Shown here: positions 53,270 through 61,937 of the stretch, piece by piece
How the letters are laid out: every line of letters begins with the position of its first letter
Position numbering within the stretch: the first letter of the stretch is position 1
Assembly: GCA_016712885.1 (NCBI GenBank)
Contig: JADJQF010000003.1
Location: forward strand, 434,001 to 498,000
From: Candidatus Flexicrinis proximus
GTDB lineage: Bacteria; Chloroflexota; Anaerolineae; Aggregatilineales; Phototrophicaceae
Length of the DNA: 64,000 nt
Reading direction: 5' to 3'
Notes under the pieces: model-generated
The model's input: the letters and a program-made list of their open reading frames with translations, nothing else
Databases searched by the model: none
What the model was told of the DNA's origin: nothing
Program-made: the position numbers and the translations under genes

Positions 53270-54100
53270 TCACGGACGCCATGGATACTTACGAAAGTCC
53301 GGATTACGCTTCTCCAAAAAGGCATTCTTGCCCTCACTGCCTTCCTCAGACATGTAATACAGCATCGTCGCATCCCCTGCCAGCACTTGCAAGCCCGTTT
53401 GACCATCCAAATCGGCATTCATTGCAGCCTTCAGAAAACGTATTGAGATCGGACTCTTTTCAAGTATCTCCTGCGCCCATTGAATCCCTTCACGCTCAAG
53501 CATATCTACAGGCACAACAGCGTTCACCAATCCCATGTCCAATGCCGCCTGTGCATCATACTGACGACACAGGTACCAGATTTCACGTGCCTTCTTTTGA
53601 CCCACAATCCGCGCTAATGTCGACGACCCATACCCCGCGTCAAAGCTACCAACCTTTGGCCCTGTCTGACCAAAAATCGCGTTGTCAGCGGCAATTGTCA
53701 TATCACATATCACGTGCAACACATGGCCGCCGCCGATCGCAAATCCTGCAACTAGTGCAATAACTGGCTTCGGCATCGTACGGATTATCCGCTGCAGTTC
53801 GAGCACATTCAGCCGAGGAACTCCATCGCCACCCACATAGCCAGCATGTCCCCGCACCCGCTGATCGCCGCCAGAACAAAAGGCATACTTTCCGTCTTTA
53901 GCCGGACCATTCCCTGTCAGCAGAATGACACCGACTTCCGAGTCGTGCCAGACGTGCATAAACGCGTCAATCATCTCGTTTATGGTCTCTGGTCGGAAAG
54001 CATTCCGAACTTCGGGACGGTTAAAGGCAATTCGAGCCATCCCATCTGCCTTGTGATACGTAATATCCTGATAGGGCTTTACTTCAACCCAATCCACCAT
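53270..54100 (-). CDS. menB: 1,4-Dihydroxy-2-naphthoyl-CoA synthase
   Basis: MenB closes the naphthoate ring of o-succinylbenzoyl-CoA. The start at 54100 (MVDWVEVKPYQDI) has GAGGAG upstream; the longer frame to 54130 lacks it. The 276-aa crotonase-fold protein shows IAFNRPEVRNAFRPET, FCSGGDQRVRG, the oxyanion-hole VAGFAIGGGHVLHV and TGPKVGSFDAGYG, and ends NPDFRKYPWRP, the classic MenB C-terminus. It lies 31 bases after menD and before menE. Confidence 0.96.
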   Translation of the reverse strand: MVDWVEVKPYQDITYHKADGMARIAFNRPEVRNAFRPETINEMIDAFMHVWHDSEVGVILLTGNGPAKDGKYAFCSGGDQRVRGHAGYVGGDGVPRLNVLELQRIIRTMPKPVIALVAGFAIGGGHVLHVICDMTIAADNAIFGQTGPKVGSFDAGYGSSTLARIVGQKKAREIWYLCRQYDAQAALDMGLVNAVVPVDMLEREGIQWAQEILEKSPISIRFLKAAMNADLDGQTGLQVLAGDATMLYYMSEEGSEGKNAFLEKRNPDFRKYPWRP

Positions 54101-54131
54101 TGCTGCGCTCCTCGGATGATCGTGTGACAAT

Positions 54132-55874
54132 CTACTCGGTTGGTTGACTTACAGCACGCGACACGCCGTCCCGCGCCGAAATATCCTCATCCACATCTGT
54201 GCGTACTTCGATCACGACGCTGTTGGTCCCAGCAACCGCCGCGTCAAATGCCAGTCGCAACGACTCGTAGTCATCGACCCGCCGATAATCGAATCCAAAC
54301 AACTCAGCGGCCGGTTCGAAGTTCAACCCATGGGGGGTTAGGAACAGATCAGTGAATTGTGGCTCGAACTGTGTAATTGGCAAACGCCTGAAAATACCAC
54401 CGCCATCGTTATTCAATAGAACCACGATCAGCTTTGCGCTGGTGCGCCGCGCCGCCAATAACCCGTTGAGATCATGGTAAAACGCAAGGTCTCCCGTGAC
54501 CAGTACGACTGGGGCAGGGGACGCAGCCGCAACACCAATTGCACTCGAAGTTGTTCCGTCGATGCCGCTTGCGCCACGATTGCAGAACACATGAAGACGC
54601 TTTCCAGAGGGACGTCCGAATTGCTCCAGATGGCGAACAGAAAGGCTGCTTGCAGTAAAAAGACGTCCATTCTCTGGCAATAGTTCAGTGATCTTTCCGA
54701 CAATACCTCCATCGAAGAATCGACTCGGCAGCTCCGACTCTAGCCCATTCCAGGTCCTACGTTCTACTGCCAGCCACTCGTTCGCCCATACATCATCAAC
54801 CACGCGTTCACTGATCCGATCCGCAAGCCCTTCAAATACCGCGGAAGGATCTGCATGGATAAAGTGCGTGAGCCGGTGGTACGGGTCATTCCAGACACCA
54901 ATATCGCTGACTTGAATCACGCTGGGTACACTGTTGCGAATAAAGAAGTCTTCTAGAACCTTTGATGCCGGTAAGGCGCCCAGGTGAATAATCAGGTCGA
55001 CGTCGTCCAGTAGCGTGGTACCAGGCAGGAACGTATCATAACCTCCGATGACCGAAACATCCGGGGACCAGCGCAGGTTCGAGAGTGGGTCCGCCAGCAC
55101 CAGGTAGCCAGTGGATTGGACGAAGCGGGCAAGAGAACGTGGTAAATTGCTCTTAGGGGTCCGTGGGCCAGCAATCACGAGGGCGCGTTTCGAATGCTGA
55201 ATAAGAAGACAAATGTCGTCTAACTGCGCATCTGTCGGCAGCAATGTTCCCCGCATAACACGCGAATAGGGTTGTTCGGCAGTTCGCGGACTACCCCTAA
55301 CCGACACGGTATCAGTCGGCACTTCTAGGGGTTCAAGCGGCTTGCGAAACGGAAAGTTCAGGTGAACCGGCCCACCGACTGGCCCGCAGGCCATTGCGAC
55401 AGCACGATTCGCCAGTGTTCTCAGACTGCGGACGACCACCTCTGTTGGATTCGATTCCGGCGGTACAACATCAACCGACCATAACACGTGAGAGCCGTAC
55501 ATCCGGACCTGATCGACGGTCTGATTGGCCCCACTGTCGCGCAGTTCGTGCGGACGATCCGCGGTGAGTACAAGTATAGGGACATTCGAGTAGTGCGCTT
55601 CGATTATGGCCGGGTAGAAATTCGCGGTAGCGGTACCTGACGAGCAGACAAGCAGCGCTGGAATCCCAGTCTCAAGCGCCAGGCCGAGCGCAACAAATGC
55701 CGCGCTGCGTTCGTCGATGATGGAAAACGTTCGAATCCGCGTGTCTTCGGCAATCGCCATAACCAACGGCGTTGATCTTGATCCCGGCGCGATCACCGCA
55801 TACTTCACACCAGCTCGGGCAAATTCGTCTACAACGACGGACGTCCAGAGCATATTCTTATTGGCTGGAATCAT
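54132..55874 (-). CDS. menD: 2-Succinyl-5-enolpyruvyl-6-hydroxy-3-cyclohexene-1-carboxylate synthase
   Basis: MenD is the thiamine-diphosphate enzyme that adds succinic semialdehyde to isochorismate. Starting at ATG 55874, which overlaps the menF stop by 4 bp, the protein is 580 aa. Motifs: VIAPGSRSTPLVMA, DERSAAFVALGLA with the cofactor-activating Glu, and LVCSSGTATANFYPAI. The ThDP/Mg motif is VTGDLAFYHDLNGLL followed by VVLLNNDGGGIF. The longer frame to 55937 is not favoured. Confidence 0.96.
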   Translation of the reverse strand: MIPANKNMLWTSVVVDEFARAGVKYAVIAPGSRSTPLVMAIAEDTRIRTFSIIDERSAAFVALGLALETGIPALLVCSSGTATANFYPAIIEAHYSNVPILVLTADRPHELRDSGANQTVDQVRMYGSHVLWSVDVVPPESNPTEVVVRSLRTLANRAVAMACGPVGGPVHLNFPFRKPLEPLEVPTDTVSVRGSPRTAEQPYSRVMRGTLLPTDAQLDDICLLIQHSKRALVIAGPRTPKSNLPRSLARFVQSTGYLVLADPLSNLRWSPDVSVIGGYDTFLPGTTLLDDVDLIIHLGALPASKVLEDFFIRNSVPSVIQVSDIGVWNDPYHRLTHFIHADPSAVFEGLADRISERVVDDVWANEWLAVERRTWNGLESELPSRFFDGGIVGKITELLPENGRLFTASSLSVRHLEQFGRPSGKRLHVFCNRGASGIDGTTSSAIGVAAASPAPVVLVTGDLAFYHDLNGLLAARRTSAKLIVVLLNNDGGGIFRRLPITQFEPQFTDLFLTPHGLNFEPAAELFGFDYRRVDDYESLRLAFDAAVAGTNSVVIEVRTDVDEDISARDGVSRAVSQPTE

Positions 55875-57232
55875 TGCCGAAGCTCCGCGCCAAAGGCGTC
55901 GAGCATGGGCCGGAACTTGATCCTCGTCTCTTCCCATTCACTATCAGGATCAGACTGCTCGACGATTCCACAGCCCGCATACAAGCGCGCTGTCTCCTCG
56001 TAGACAACCGCTGAACGGATTGCCACGGCAAGCATACCGTTACCGCACCCGTCAATCCAGCCGACAGGCGAGGCAAACCAGCCGCGATCTACCCGTTCTA
56101 TCTCCCGAATCGTGTTCACGGCGACCTGCTGAGGGCAACCACCCAGTGCCGGGGTCGGATGCAAAGTGCCAACAGCGTCGAGTACATCTAAGTGGGACTT
56201 GAGTACACCGTCAAATGGCGTATAAAGGTGCTGGATGTTACTCAGTTTCATAATCTGCGGTTCATCGGGGTAAACCAACTGCGACGCCATTGGCTCCAGC
56301 AGATCATGCAGCGAATTTGCCACGAGCGCATGCTCATGACGTTCTTTGACGCTGGTGAACAACTGAGCAGCCAGTTCCGCATCTTCACGATCAGTAAGGC
56401 CGCGCGCAATCGAGCCAGCAACCGCAGCAGTCCGGACACGGCCATCTGAGACCTCAATCAGGAGCTCAGGCGTCGCTCCCAGGAAAGCGCTTCCCTTAGA
56501 CGGTTCAATCATGAAGCGATAGGTGGCAGGATAACGCGCACCGAGACGAGCCAGGGCAGGCACCACCGAAATCGGACCATCAAACTCAAGGTCCGCAGTG
56601 CGCGCCAGGACAACCTTCTCAAGCTCGCCTGCCCGAATTCGACTAACACCCTCATTGACCTGGTCGCGCCAATCGTCAAGGGAAAGCGGATAGGTCGTCC
56701 GAACCACATGCGGCTGAGCGAACCGCTCAACGTCTCCCGCACTCTCCAGCCGCGAGACGATGCGATCAGCTTCAGCGACCAGATCTTCGTTCGCGTCACA
56801 GGTTGTGATCGTCAACCACAACTGGCCGTCAGTATCGGTCACCATCACTCGAGGAAGCACGAAGTAGGTATTCGGGAATTCAAACCAAGTCTGGTGGGGA
56901 ACATAGTCGGGGCGAAACGCAAATCCGCCAAACATTCGTGGCGAAGCATCGCGAGGCGCGCTTTCATTGTCAACGCACGACAGCAGACGCTCAACTTCTT
57001 GGCGGACCTGCGCGAATCGACCCGCACCGGATGCAGTTACCGAGGCGGTAACACCCCAACCGGCATAGGCTGTGGTCAGCCGTCCATTCTGCCAGAATAC
57101 TCGAGCTTCGCCATCGGCAATGCTCAGTACGTCTATCAGGTGAATCCTGGTGCGTAACGGCCGGATCAGCGAACGAACAGCCGTTGAATCGGAATTACGT
57201 GTAAGTTCCATCTCCATGACATCCATCATCAC
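55871..57232 (-). CDS. menF: Isochorismate synthase
   Basis: MenF converts chorismate to isochorismate, the entry step of classical menaquinone synthesis. The 453-aa protein starts at GTG 57232, overlapping the TetR gene stop by 4 bp; in-frame ATGs follow directly. The chorismate-binding core shows VVLARTADLEFDG, YRFMIEPSKGSAFLGATPE, AGSIARGLTDREDAELAAQL and HPTPALGGCPQ. The C-terminal GWFASPVGWIDGCGNG and RLYAGCGIVEQSDPDSEWEE blocks carry metal ligands and catalytic residues. It is the second gene of a tetR-menF-menD-menB-menE operon. Confidence 0.95.
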   Translation of the reverse strand: MMMDVMEMELTRNSDSTAVRSLIRPLRTRIHLIDVLSIADGEARVFWQNGRLTTAYAGWGVTASVTASGAGRFAQVRQEVERLLSCVDNESAPRDASPRMFGGFAFRPDYVPHQTWFEFPNTYFVLPRVMVTDTDGQLWLTITTCDANEDLVAEADRIVSRLESAGDVERFAQPHVVRTTYPLSLDDWRDQVNEGVSRIRAGELEKVVLARTADLEFDGPISVVPALARLGARYPATYRFMIEPSKGSAFLGATPELLIEVSDGRVRTAAVAGSIARGLTDREDAELAAQLFTSVKERHEHALVANSLHDLLEPMASQLVYPDEPQIMKLSNIQHLYTPFDGVLKSHLDVLDAVGTLHPTPALGGCPQQVAVNTIREIERVDRGWFASPVGWIDGCGNGMLAVAIRSAVVYEETARLYAGCGIVEQSDPDSEWEETRIKFRPMLDAFGAELRQ

Positions 57233-57849
57233 GGGTTTCGAACCTCCTCAAAGCCAACACCACGCAGCAGTATTGGAAGCAGGGTAGACAGAATACGGTC
57301 AGGGGTTGGGCTACCTGAATAGACCCAGCGAATGACGACCGCATTTATCGCACCGATCCAGGCATGCGATACTACTTCGGTATCCGTGGGGGCCAGATCG
57401 CCAACCTCGATTGCCTCGTCAAGATAAGTCTTTACCAGACCGGCAAATCGTTCCAGTACTTCCTGACGCTTTTGCTCAAAAACTGCGCCCAGCCCGGCAG
57501 CCTGTACGAGAAGAACTTTGGCAAGCCGGCGATAGCGCCCAAAGGTCTCCAGACACGCTTCAAGTGCCGCCCGCACTCGGTCAATACCGGCATCGTGCTG
57601 CGTGATTGACTCGATTACCCGGCGTTCCAATAGATCTGCGAAGCGATCAACGAGCGCGATAAACAGACGCTGCTTATTCGGGAAATGGAAATAGACAGAG
57701 CCTTTGGATGTTGAAGACGCTTCAACGATTTCATCAACTGTGGCATCGTGATAACCCTTGGTCGAAAACACATCTAGGGCCGCATCAAGAATACGCGCCT
57801 TGGTCGACTCAGGGTCTTTCGGTACACTTCTTCGTGGATCTGATGTCAT
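57229..57849 (-). CDS. TetR/AcrR family transcriptional regulator
   Basis: The 206-aa protein has an N-terminal TetR helix-turn-helix: ILDAALDVFSTKGYHDATV, then EIVEASSTSKGSVYFHFPNKQ. The C-terminal part is a helical ligand/dimer domain (RRLAKVLLVQAAGLGAVFEQKR). It is the first gene of the menF-D-B-E transcript and overlaps menF by 4 bp, so it most likely regulates menaquinone genes and itself. A palindromic GACTAGTC lies about 17 bases upstream of its start, between it and menH. The inducing ligand is unknown. ATG 57849 is preferred over GTG 57855. Confidence 0.92.
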   Translation of the reverse strand: MTSDPRRSVPKDPESTKARILDAALDVFSTKGYHDATVDEIVEASSTSKGSVYFHFPNKQRLFIALVDRFADLLERRVIESITQHDAGIDRVRAALEACLETFGRYRRLAKVLLVQAAGLGAVFEQKRQEVLERFAGLVKTYLDEAIEVGDLAPTDTEVVSHAWIGAINAVVIRWVYSGSPTPDRILSTLLPILLRGVGFEEVRNP

Positions 57850-57865
57850 GGCCACAGACCAAACC

Positions 57866-57873
57866 GACTAGTC
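57866..57873. promoter_or_regulatory. Palindromic site between tetR and menH, probable TetR operator
   Basis: GACTAGTC (57866-57873) is a perfect 8-bp palindrome within the near-palindromic ACCGACTAGTCAGT. TetR-family operators such as that of Bacillus FadR share this centre style. It lies just downstream of the tetR-men promoter on the minus strand and upstream of menH, so one repressor could cover both directions. Direct evidence of binding is lacking. Confidence 0.55.
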
Positions 57874-57891
57874 AGTCTAATTCATGATCTT

Positions 57892-57921
57892 AGTTTATCA
57901 CCGACCCGGAAGAAGTGACAA
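57892..57921 (-). promoter_or_regulatory. Promoter of the tetR-menFDBE operon
   Basis: On the minus strand TTGTCA (57921-57916) and TAAACT (57897-57892) are separated by 18 bases. The predicted operator follows 18 bases beyond the -10 box, within the early transcribed region, a blocking position for a repressor. Confidence 0.6.
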
Positions 57922-57928
57922 GAGTTTG

Positions 57929-58780
57929 ATGAATCTCTCACTTTCAGAACGTTCAGTTGTGATTGAACGACAAGGCGTAAGCCTGTTCACCAGAGTAACA
58001 GGGCAGGGCAAGCCACTAATGTTGCTTCATGGCTTCAGTGGCAGCTCCGAGTCTTGGGGCGAAGTGACACGCGAGCTGTCTACTGGTTCATTGGTGATCC
58101 GTCCCGACCTGATTGGACACGGCAGGAGTACGGCCCCGCCTGATCCTGCACGCTACACAATGGAACATGCTGCCGAGGACATTATCGCTATCCTTGACTC
58201 GCTCGAGATCCATACCGTGTCTCTACATGGATACTCGATGGGCGGCAGACTGGCGTTGTATACCTCAATACGGTACCCGAACAGGATCATATCCCTGTCG
58301 CTAGAGAGCGCATCGCCCGGTCTGCGAAGTGCTGACGAGCGCAAGACGCGGCAAGCCAGTGACAATGCCCTGGCGCACAGGATCATCGCCGCAGGACTCG
58401 AGGCCTTCGTCCACGAGTGGGAACAGATTCCGCTGTTTGCGACACAATCTGGACTTTCGCCGCATGTCCTAGAGAAACAGCGCCAACTGCGGATGGCGAA
58501 TAATCCAGAAGGACTTGCAGGCAGCTTGCGGGGAATGGGGACGGGCATCCAACCGAACCTCTGGCCACGGCTCCACGAATTGCAGATCCCCGCGCTGCTT
58601 CTCACCGGAGCACTCGACGCCAAGTTCACAGACATCGCGAAACAGATGGCTGGGCTTCTGCCCAATGCCCAGCATCATGTTGTACCGCACTGCGGACACA
58701 GCATTTACCTTGAGCGGCCAGAGATCTGGGTTACCGCGGTACGAGCATTCATCTCGGGGCAAGAAAGCCATGAATTGTAA
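57929..58780 (+). CDS. menH: 2-Succinyl-6-hydroxy-2,4-cyclohexadiene-1-carboxylate synthase (MenH-type hydrolase)
   Basis: MenH eliminates pyruvate from the MenD product. The 283-aa protein is an alpha/beta hydrolase: LLHGFSGSSESWGEV (oxyanion region), DLIGHGRSTAPPDP, the nucleophile elbow LHGYSMGGRLAL with Ser, and VPHCGHSIYLERPE with the catalytic His. The start at 57929 leaves room for the regulatory site; a longer frame begins at 57884 but has no ribosome site. It is the divergent partner of the tetR-menFDBE operon, supporting the assignment over other alpha/beta hydrolases. Confidence 0.88.
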   Translation: MNLSLSERSVVIERQGVSLFTRVTGQGKPLMLLHGFSGSSESWGEVTRELSTGSLVIRPDLIGHGRSTAPPDPARYTMEHAAEDIIAILDSLEIHTVSLHGYSMGGRLALYTSIRYPNRIISLSLESASPGLRSADERKTRQASDNALAHRIIAAGLEAFVHEWEQIPLFATQSGLSPHVLEKQRQLRMANNPEGLAGSLRGMGTGIQPNLWPRLHELQIPALLLTGALDAKFTDIAKQMAGLLPNAQHHVVPHCGHSIYLERPEIWVTAVRAFISGQESHEL

Positions 58781-58788
58781 GGCACCGA

Positions 58789-59550
58789 CTACTTGTCCGC
58801 CCTGGGCGTGGGTGTATCACGCCTGAAGTCCACGAACCTATAACCCACGCCGCGTTCAGTCAGGATATAACGCGGGTTCGCCGGATCTTCTTCAATGCTC
58901 TTACGCAAATAGTTCACGTACAGCCGCACGTAGTGAGTCTCTTCGCGATACTCATAGCCCCAGACGTTGGCAAGGATCTGTTCGTAGGTGACGGTCCACC
59001 CTGCATTCTCGATGAGATGATACAAAAGGCGAAACTCCAACGGACGCAGTTTCTTTCTTTCGCCGCCCACAATTACAGACCGCGTGTTAAAGTCCACTTG
59101 GAGAAAGTCGTCAATCCTTAAGACAGTGTCACTTGGCGCAACGGAGATACTCTCCGCACGGCGCAATACTGCACGGATTCGAGCAGAGAGTTCTCGTGGT
59201 CCAAAGGGTTTCGGCAGGTAATCATCCGCGCCGAGTTCGAGCCCCTGGACACGATCGTTTTCATCGCCTTTTGCCGTGAGCATAATGACCGGAATGCTTG
59301 AAAACTCGCGCAACATCCGAAGCGTCGAAAAACCGTCCAGCTCAGGCATCATCACGTCTAGCAGCACCAGGTCGGGCAACTTGGTGCGGATCTGATCCAG
59401 CGCCTGTATGCCATTTCGAGCTTCGATAACGCGAAAACCTTCGACTTCCAGGTTCATGCGCACCATGCGCACCATATGTGGTTCATCGTCGACAATCAGG
59501 ATCAGTTTGCCGCGGTTTTCCTTTACGTTTTTCTGTGACGAGGGAGTCAT
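58789..59550 (-). CDS. OmpR/PhoB-family response regulator
   Basis: The 253-aa protein has a receiver domain (LILIVDDEPHMVRMV, phosphoacceptor Asp in LVLLDVMMPELDG, LTAKGD and the conserved Lys in LPKPFGPREL) and a winged-helix DNA-binding domain ending near the C-terminus (LEFRLLYHLIENAGWTVT and HYVRLYVNYLRKSIEEDP). No sensor kinase is adjacent. An 81-aa gene of unknown role lies nine bases upstream, so it is probably co-transcribed with the small gene and possibly with the FHA cluster. Confidence 0.95.
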   Translation of the reverse strand: MTPSSQKNVKENRGKLILIVDDEPHMVRMVRMNLEVEGFRVIEARNGIQALDQIRTKLPDLVLLDVMMPELDGFSTLRMLREFSSIPVIMLTAKGDENDRVQGLELGADDYLPKPFGPRELSARIRAVLRRAESISVAPSDTVLRIDDFLQVDFNTRSVIVGGERKKLRPLEFRLLYHLIENAGWTVTYEQILANVWGYEYREETHYVRLYVNYLRKSIEEDPANPRYILTERGVGYRFVDFRRDTPTPRADK

Positions 59551-59559
59551 GCGATCGCC

Positions 59560-59805
59560 TTAATCGTTGCGGAAGAGCAGTGGGAACTCTTCCTTTTCCT
59601 CTGCTGTTGGCAAGACTTGTATATAGTTTATGCGCCACCACGGGAGGATTACCATCCGGACGCCTTCTTCAAGCCATGCCAGATCTCGGTCAACGTAATC
59701 CCTGGGATTCTTACCAATCAAGATTGAGTCTGTAGGACCCGGCAGGGCATCGACCTCTACCTTGATCGGTTCGGAATTCGCGATGTGAACGAGAATAGTA
59801 GCCAT
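59560..59805 (-). CDS. Small conserved-looking protein, unknown
   Basis: The 81-aa product opens MATILVHIANSEPIKVEVD, a beta-hairpin pattern, then has LPGPTDSILIGKNPRDYVDR and a VRMVILPWWRINYIQVLP strand. A compact, mainly beta fold is likely. No known family is recognised. It is encoded between the FHA gene and the response regulator on the same strand and spaced by 33 and 9 bases, so it is likely part of that transcription unit. Confidence 0.75.
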   Translation of the reverse strand: MATILVHIANSEPIKVEVDALPGPTDSILIGKNPRDYVDRDLAWLEEGVRMVILPWWRINYIQVLPTAEEKEEFPLLFRND

Positions 59806-59838
59806 TGGATTGAGTCTCTCTGTTATGGATCCTACAGA

Positions 59839-60321
59839 TTACTTGAAGTAGACGCGAGCAACTAACTGACCAAAAGTGATCTCGTCCCCGTCTTGAACGA
59901 CCCGAGGTTGATTCGCCGAAATACGCCGCCCGTTGATCAGCGTCCCATTCGAGCTTCCAAGATCGAGTATGGTTAGCGATGAGTCCTGACGGATCAATGC
60001 GGCATGCATCCGGGATACGCCCTTATCAAACGCACCATAGGGGGTGAGGTCGAGGTCAGGTACTGAACCCCCGGACGCGTCAAGGCGGCCGATCGTTGTT
60101 CTCTGGTTCGGCACAATAGGCACCCGGTTGCCAAATCCAACAAACTCGAGCAGCACATCATCGCCCTCGCTTAGAATTACTGTGCCAAGGCGGACTTCGG
60201 GTTCAGTCTGCGCCTCAAACTTCAGGGGAGCAGTTACCATCTTCAGAATAGGGAAGCCACAGTCCTCACAGACCATTGTCCCTTCTAAGTTATCGTAGCC
60301 GCATTCCTGGCATTTCCGCAT
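59839..60321 (-). CDS. Zinc-ribbon FHA-domain protein
   Basis: The 160-aa protein starts with a zinc ribbon (CQECGYDN and CEDCGFPI). A C-terminal FHA domain (about residues 70-158) shows TTIGRLDA, DKGVSRMHAALIR and LDLGSSNGTLING, the phosphothreonine-binding loops. FHA domains read Thr phosphorylation, so it would recognise products of a Ser/Thr kinase. It lies beside the VWA, PP2C and beta-propeller genes, all on the same strand, suggesting one phosphorylation-signalling unit. Confidence 0.93.
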   Translation of the reverse strand: MRKCQECGYDNLEGTMVCEDCGFPILKMVTAPLKFEAQTEPEVRLGTVILSEGDDVLLEFVGFGNRVPIVPNQRTTIGRLDASGGSVPDLDLTPYGAFDKGVSRMHAALIRQDSSLTILDLGSSNGTLINGRRISANQPRVVQDGDEITFGQLVARVYFK

Positions 60322-60432
60322 GTCTTGGCGAATCTTCCGTTAATTGTCCGTAAGCCGGAGTACATATTGCAGTTGCGCCGACAGAGTGTTCAGGATGTGT
60401 ATCAGCTTGTGTTGCTACAGCTCGTGTGAAGA

Positions 60433-61920
60433 CTATACTTCGCGCAGCTGCGTATTGATCAGAACACGCGTATTGTACTTGATGGTCTTCTTTCCTTCCG
60501 CCGAAAGCATGTGGGTCGTCTTCACAACATGCGCTTCCTGCAGGACATGGGTTGCCAATGCTGGCTGGCCCATCGCCAGAAGTCGCGTGGCCAGCTTTTC
60601 AAGGCGCTTCGTGGCTTCTTCAAACTCACCACGCTTAATCGCCTCATTGGCCTGTTCCTGCATCCTATAGAGCGCAAGGCGGCTGAGTGCGTCGAGAATT
60701 TCGATGTTGGTTTCGTCGTCAAACTGCATCGAAGTGACTTCGGTCATGATCTGATGCAAGAGATAGTAGGTCGGCTGCCGATTTACGAGGATGTCTCCCA
60801 CGGCAACGATCCTCGCGACATTGAAGATCCCCTCATCCAATCCCGGCACCAGTCTAAACTGTATCAGGACCGTAGTGGGACGACGCGCCTCTAAGATCCC
60901 CAGTTTGATTTCACCATCGGTTACTTCCACCGGTTGGGGTAGGGGCGCGATCTTGAACATCTGGTCGATTACGACGCCTTCAGCGAGATTGATAATGATA
61001 CGCAGACGCTCCGCAAACGTACTCGAAAGGTGGCGCACATGGTTATTTATAAAGACACCGACCTCGCCAACGTTTCGGATAAACTGAGACGTGCCTCCCG
61101 TGGTTGTGGCGAGCAGGTCCAGGAAGTCATCATTCCAGTCAGTGCCCAGTCCCATGGCGCTGATGCCAATGCCTTCGATACTTGCATTGGTAGCCAGGCC
61201 CAGACACTGCTCCTCGTCTCCATAAGTATTGCCGTCGGTCAACAGGAGGATATGGTTGACGAATTTCGGATCAAGGAACTCGCGATTCTGCCGAAGTCCC
61301 TCGTTCAGTCCATGGTAGATCTCGGTACCGCCAAAAGCCGACATCATCGTCACCTGCGCCTTGAGGGCAGGTTTGTCTTTGACCTTGGTTGCTGGGACGA
61401 TAACTGAGGCGCGATCACTAAAAGCAACGACTGAAATTACATCGTCGGCGGTCATGTTCTCGATAATCTGAAAAGCGGCCGCTTTCACACGATCCAGCCG
61501 GGTTCCCTGCATCGAGTTACTGCGGTCAAGAACTAGCGTCAGATTCAAATTGCTGCTGGTACGCTCGGAAGTCGTAAGCGCTGCGTCCAATGGCTCGAAG
61601 TCGAGACGGGCATACAGAACCTGAGGCTCATCGATCACAGGCAACTGCGTGCGACTCGCGGTAACCTTCATGGCGAATTGCTGGCGGGCCTGGCTAAACT
61701 GCGTGTGCTTGATCGCAGAAAGCATGAGATTCGGGTTGGTAAGAATCTCATGCGCACGTTTAGCGTCGCGATACTGGTCATTCATCACAGCAGTGCGCTT
61801 GCCACGCTCGACGGATTGAAACCGCTTCTGCATCATCTCAAACGCGACTTCAATCAGGTCCTGAGATGCATCCTGTGGGATGCCTAACGCTGCATATGGG
61901 TCAAAAAGCTCATCTGCCAT
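60433..61920 (-). CDS. VWA-domain protein with J-like N-terminal region (TerY-like module)
   Basis: The 495-aa protein has an N-terminal helical region like a DnaJ domain without the HPD motif (DPYAALGIPQDASQDLIEVA). A von Willebrand A domain follows, with MIDAS residues in VLDRSNSMQGTRLDRVK and a later LLTDGNTYGDEEQ. C-terminal helices carry an RLEKLATRLLAMGQP repeat. VWA proteins with adjacent PP2C and kinase genes form the TerY-P type triad described for stress-response systems. It lies 17 bases after the PP2C gene. Its role in metal-dependent protein assembly is inference. Confidence 0.9.
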   Translation of the reverse strand: MADELFDPYAALGIPQDASQDLIEVAFEMMQKRFQSVERGKRTAVMNDQYRDAKRAHEILTNPNLMLSAIKHTQFSQARQQFAMKVTASRTQLPVIDEPQVLYARLDFEPLDAALTTSERTSSNLNLTLVLDRSNSMQGTRLDRVKAAAFQIIENMTADDVISVVAFSDRASVIVPATKVKDKPALKAQVTMMSAFGGTEIYHGLNEGLRQNREFLDPKFVNHILLLTDGNTYGDEEQCLGLATNASIEGIGISAMGLGTDWNDDFLDLLATTTGGTSQFIRNVGEVGVFINNHVRHLSSTFAERLRIIINLAEGVVIDQMFKIAPLPQPVEVTDGEIKLGILEARRPTTVLIQFRLVPGLDEGIFNVARIVAVGDILVNRQPTYYLLHQIMTEVTSMQFDDETNIEILDALSRLALYRMQEQANEAIKRGEFEEATKRLEKLATRLLAMGQPALATHVLQEAHVVKTTHMLSAEGKKTIKYNTRVLINTQLREV

Positions 61921-61937
61921 CGATCACACCCTGAATT

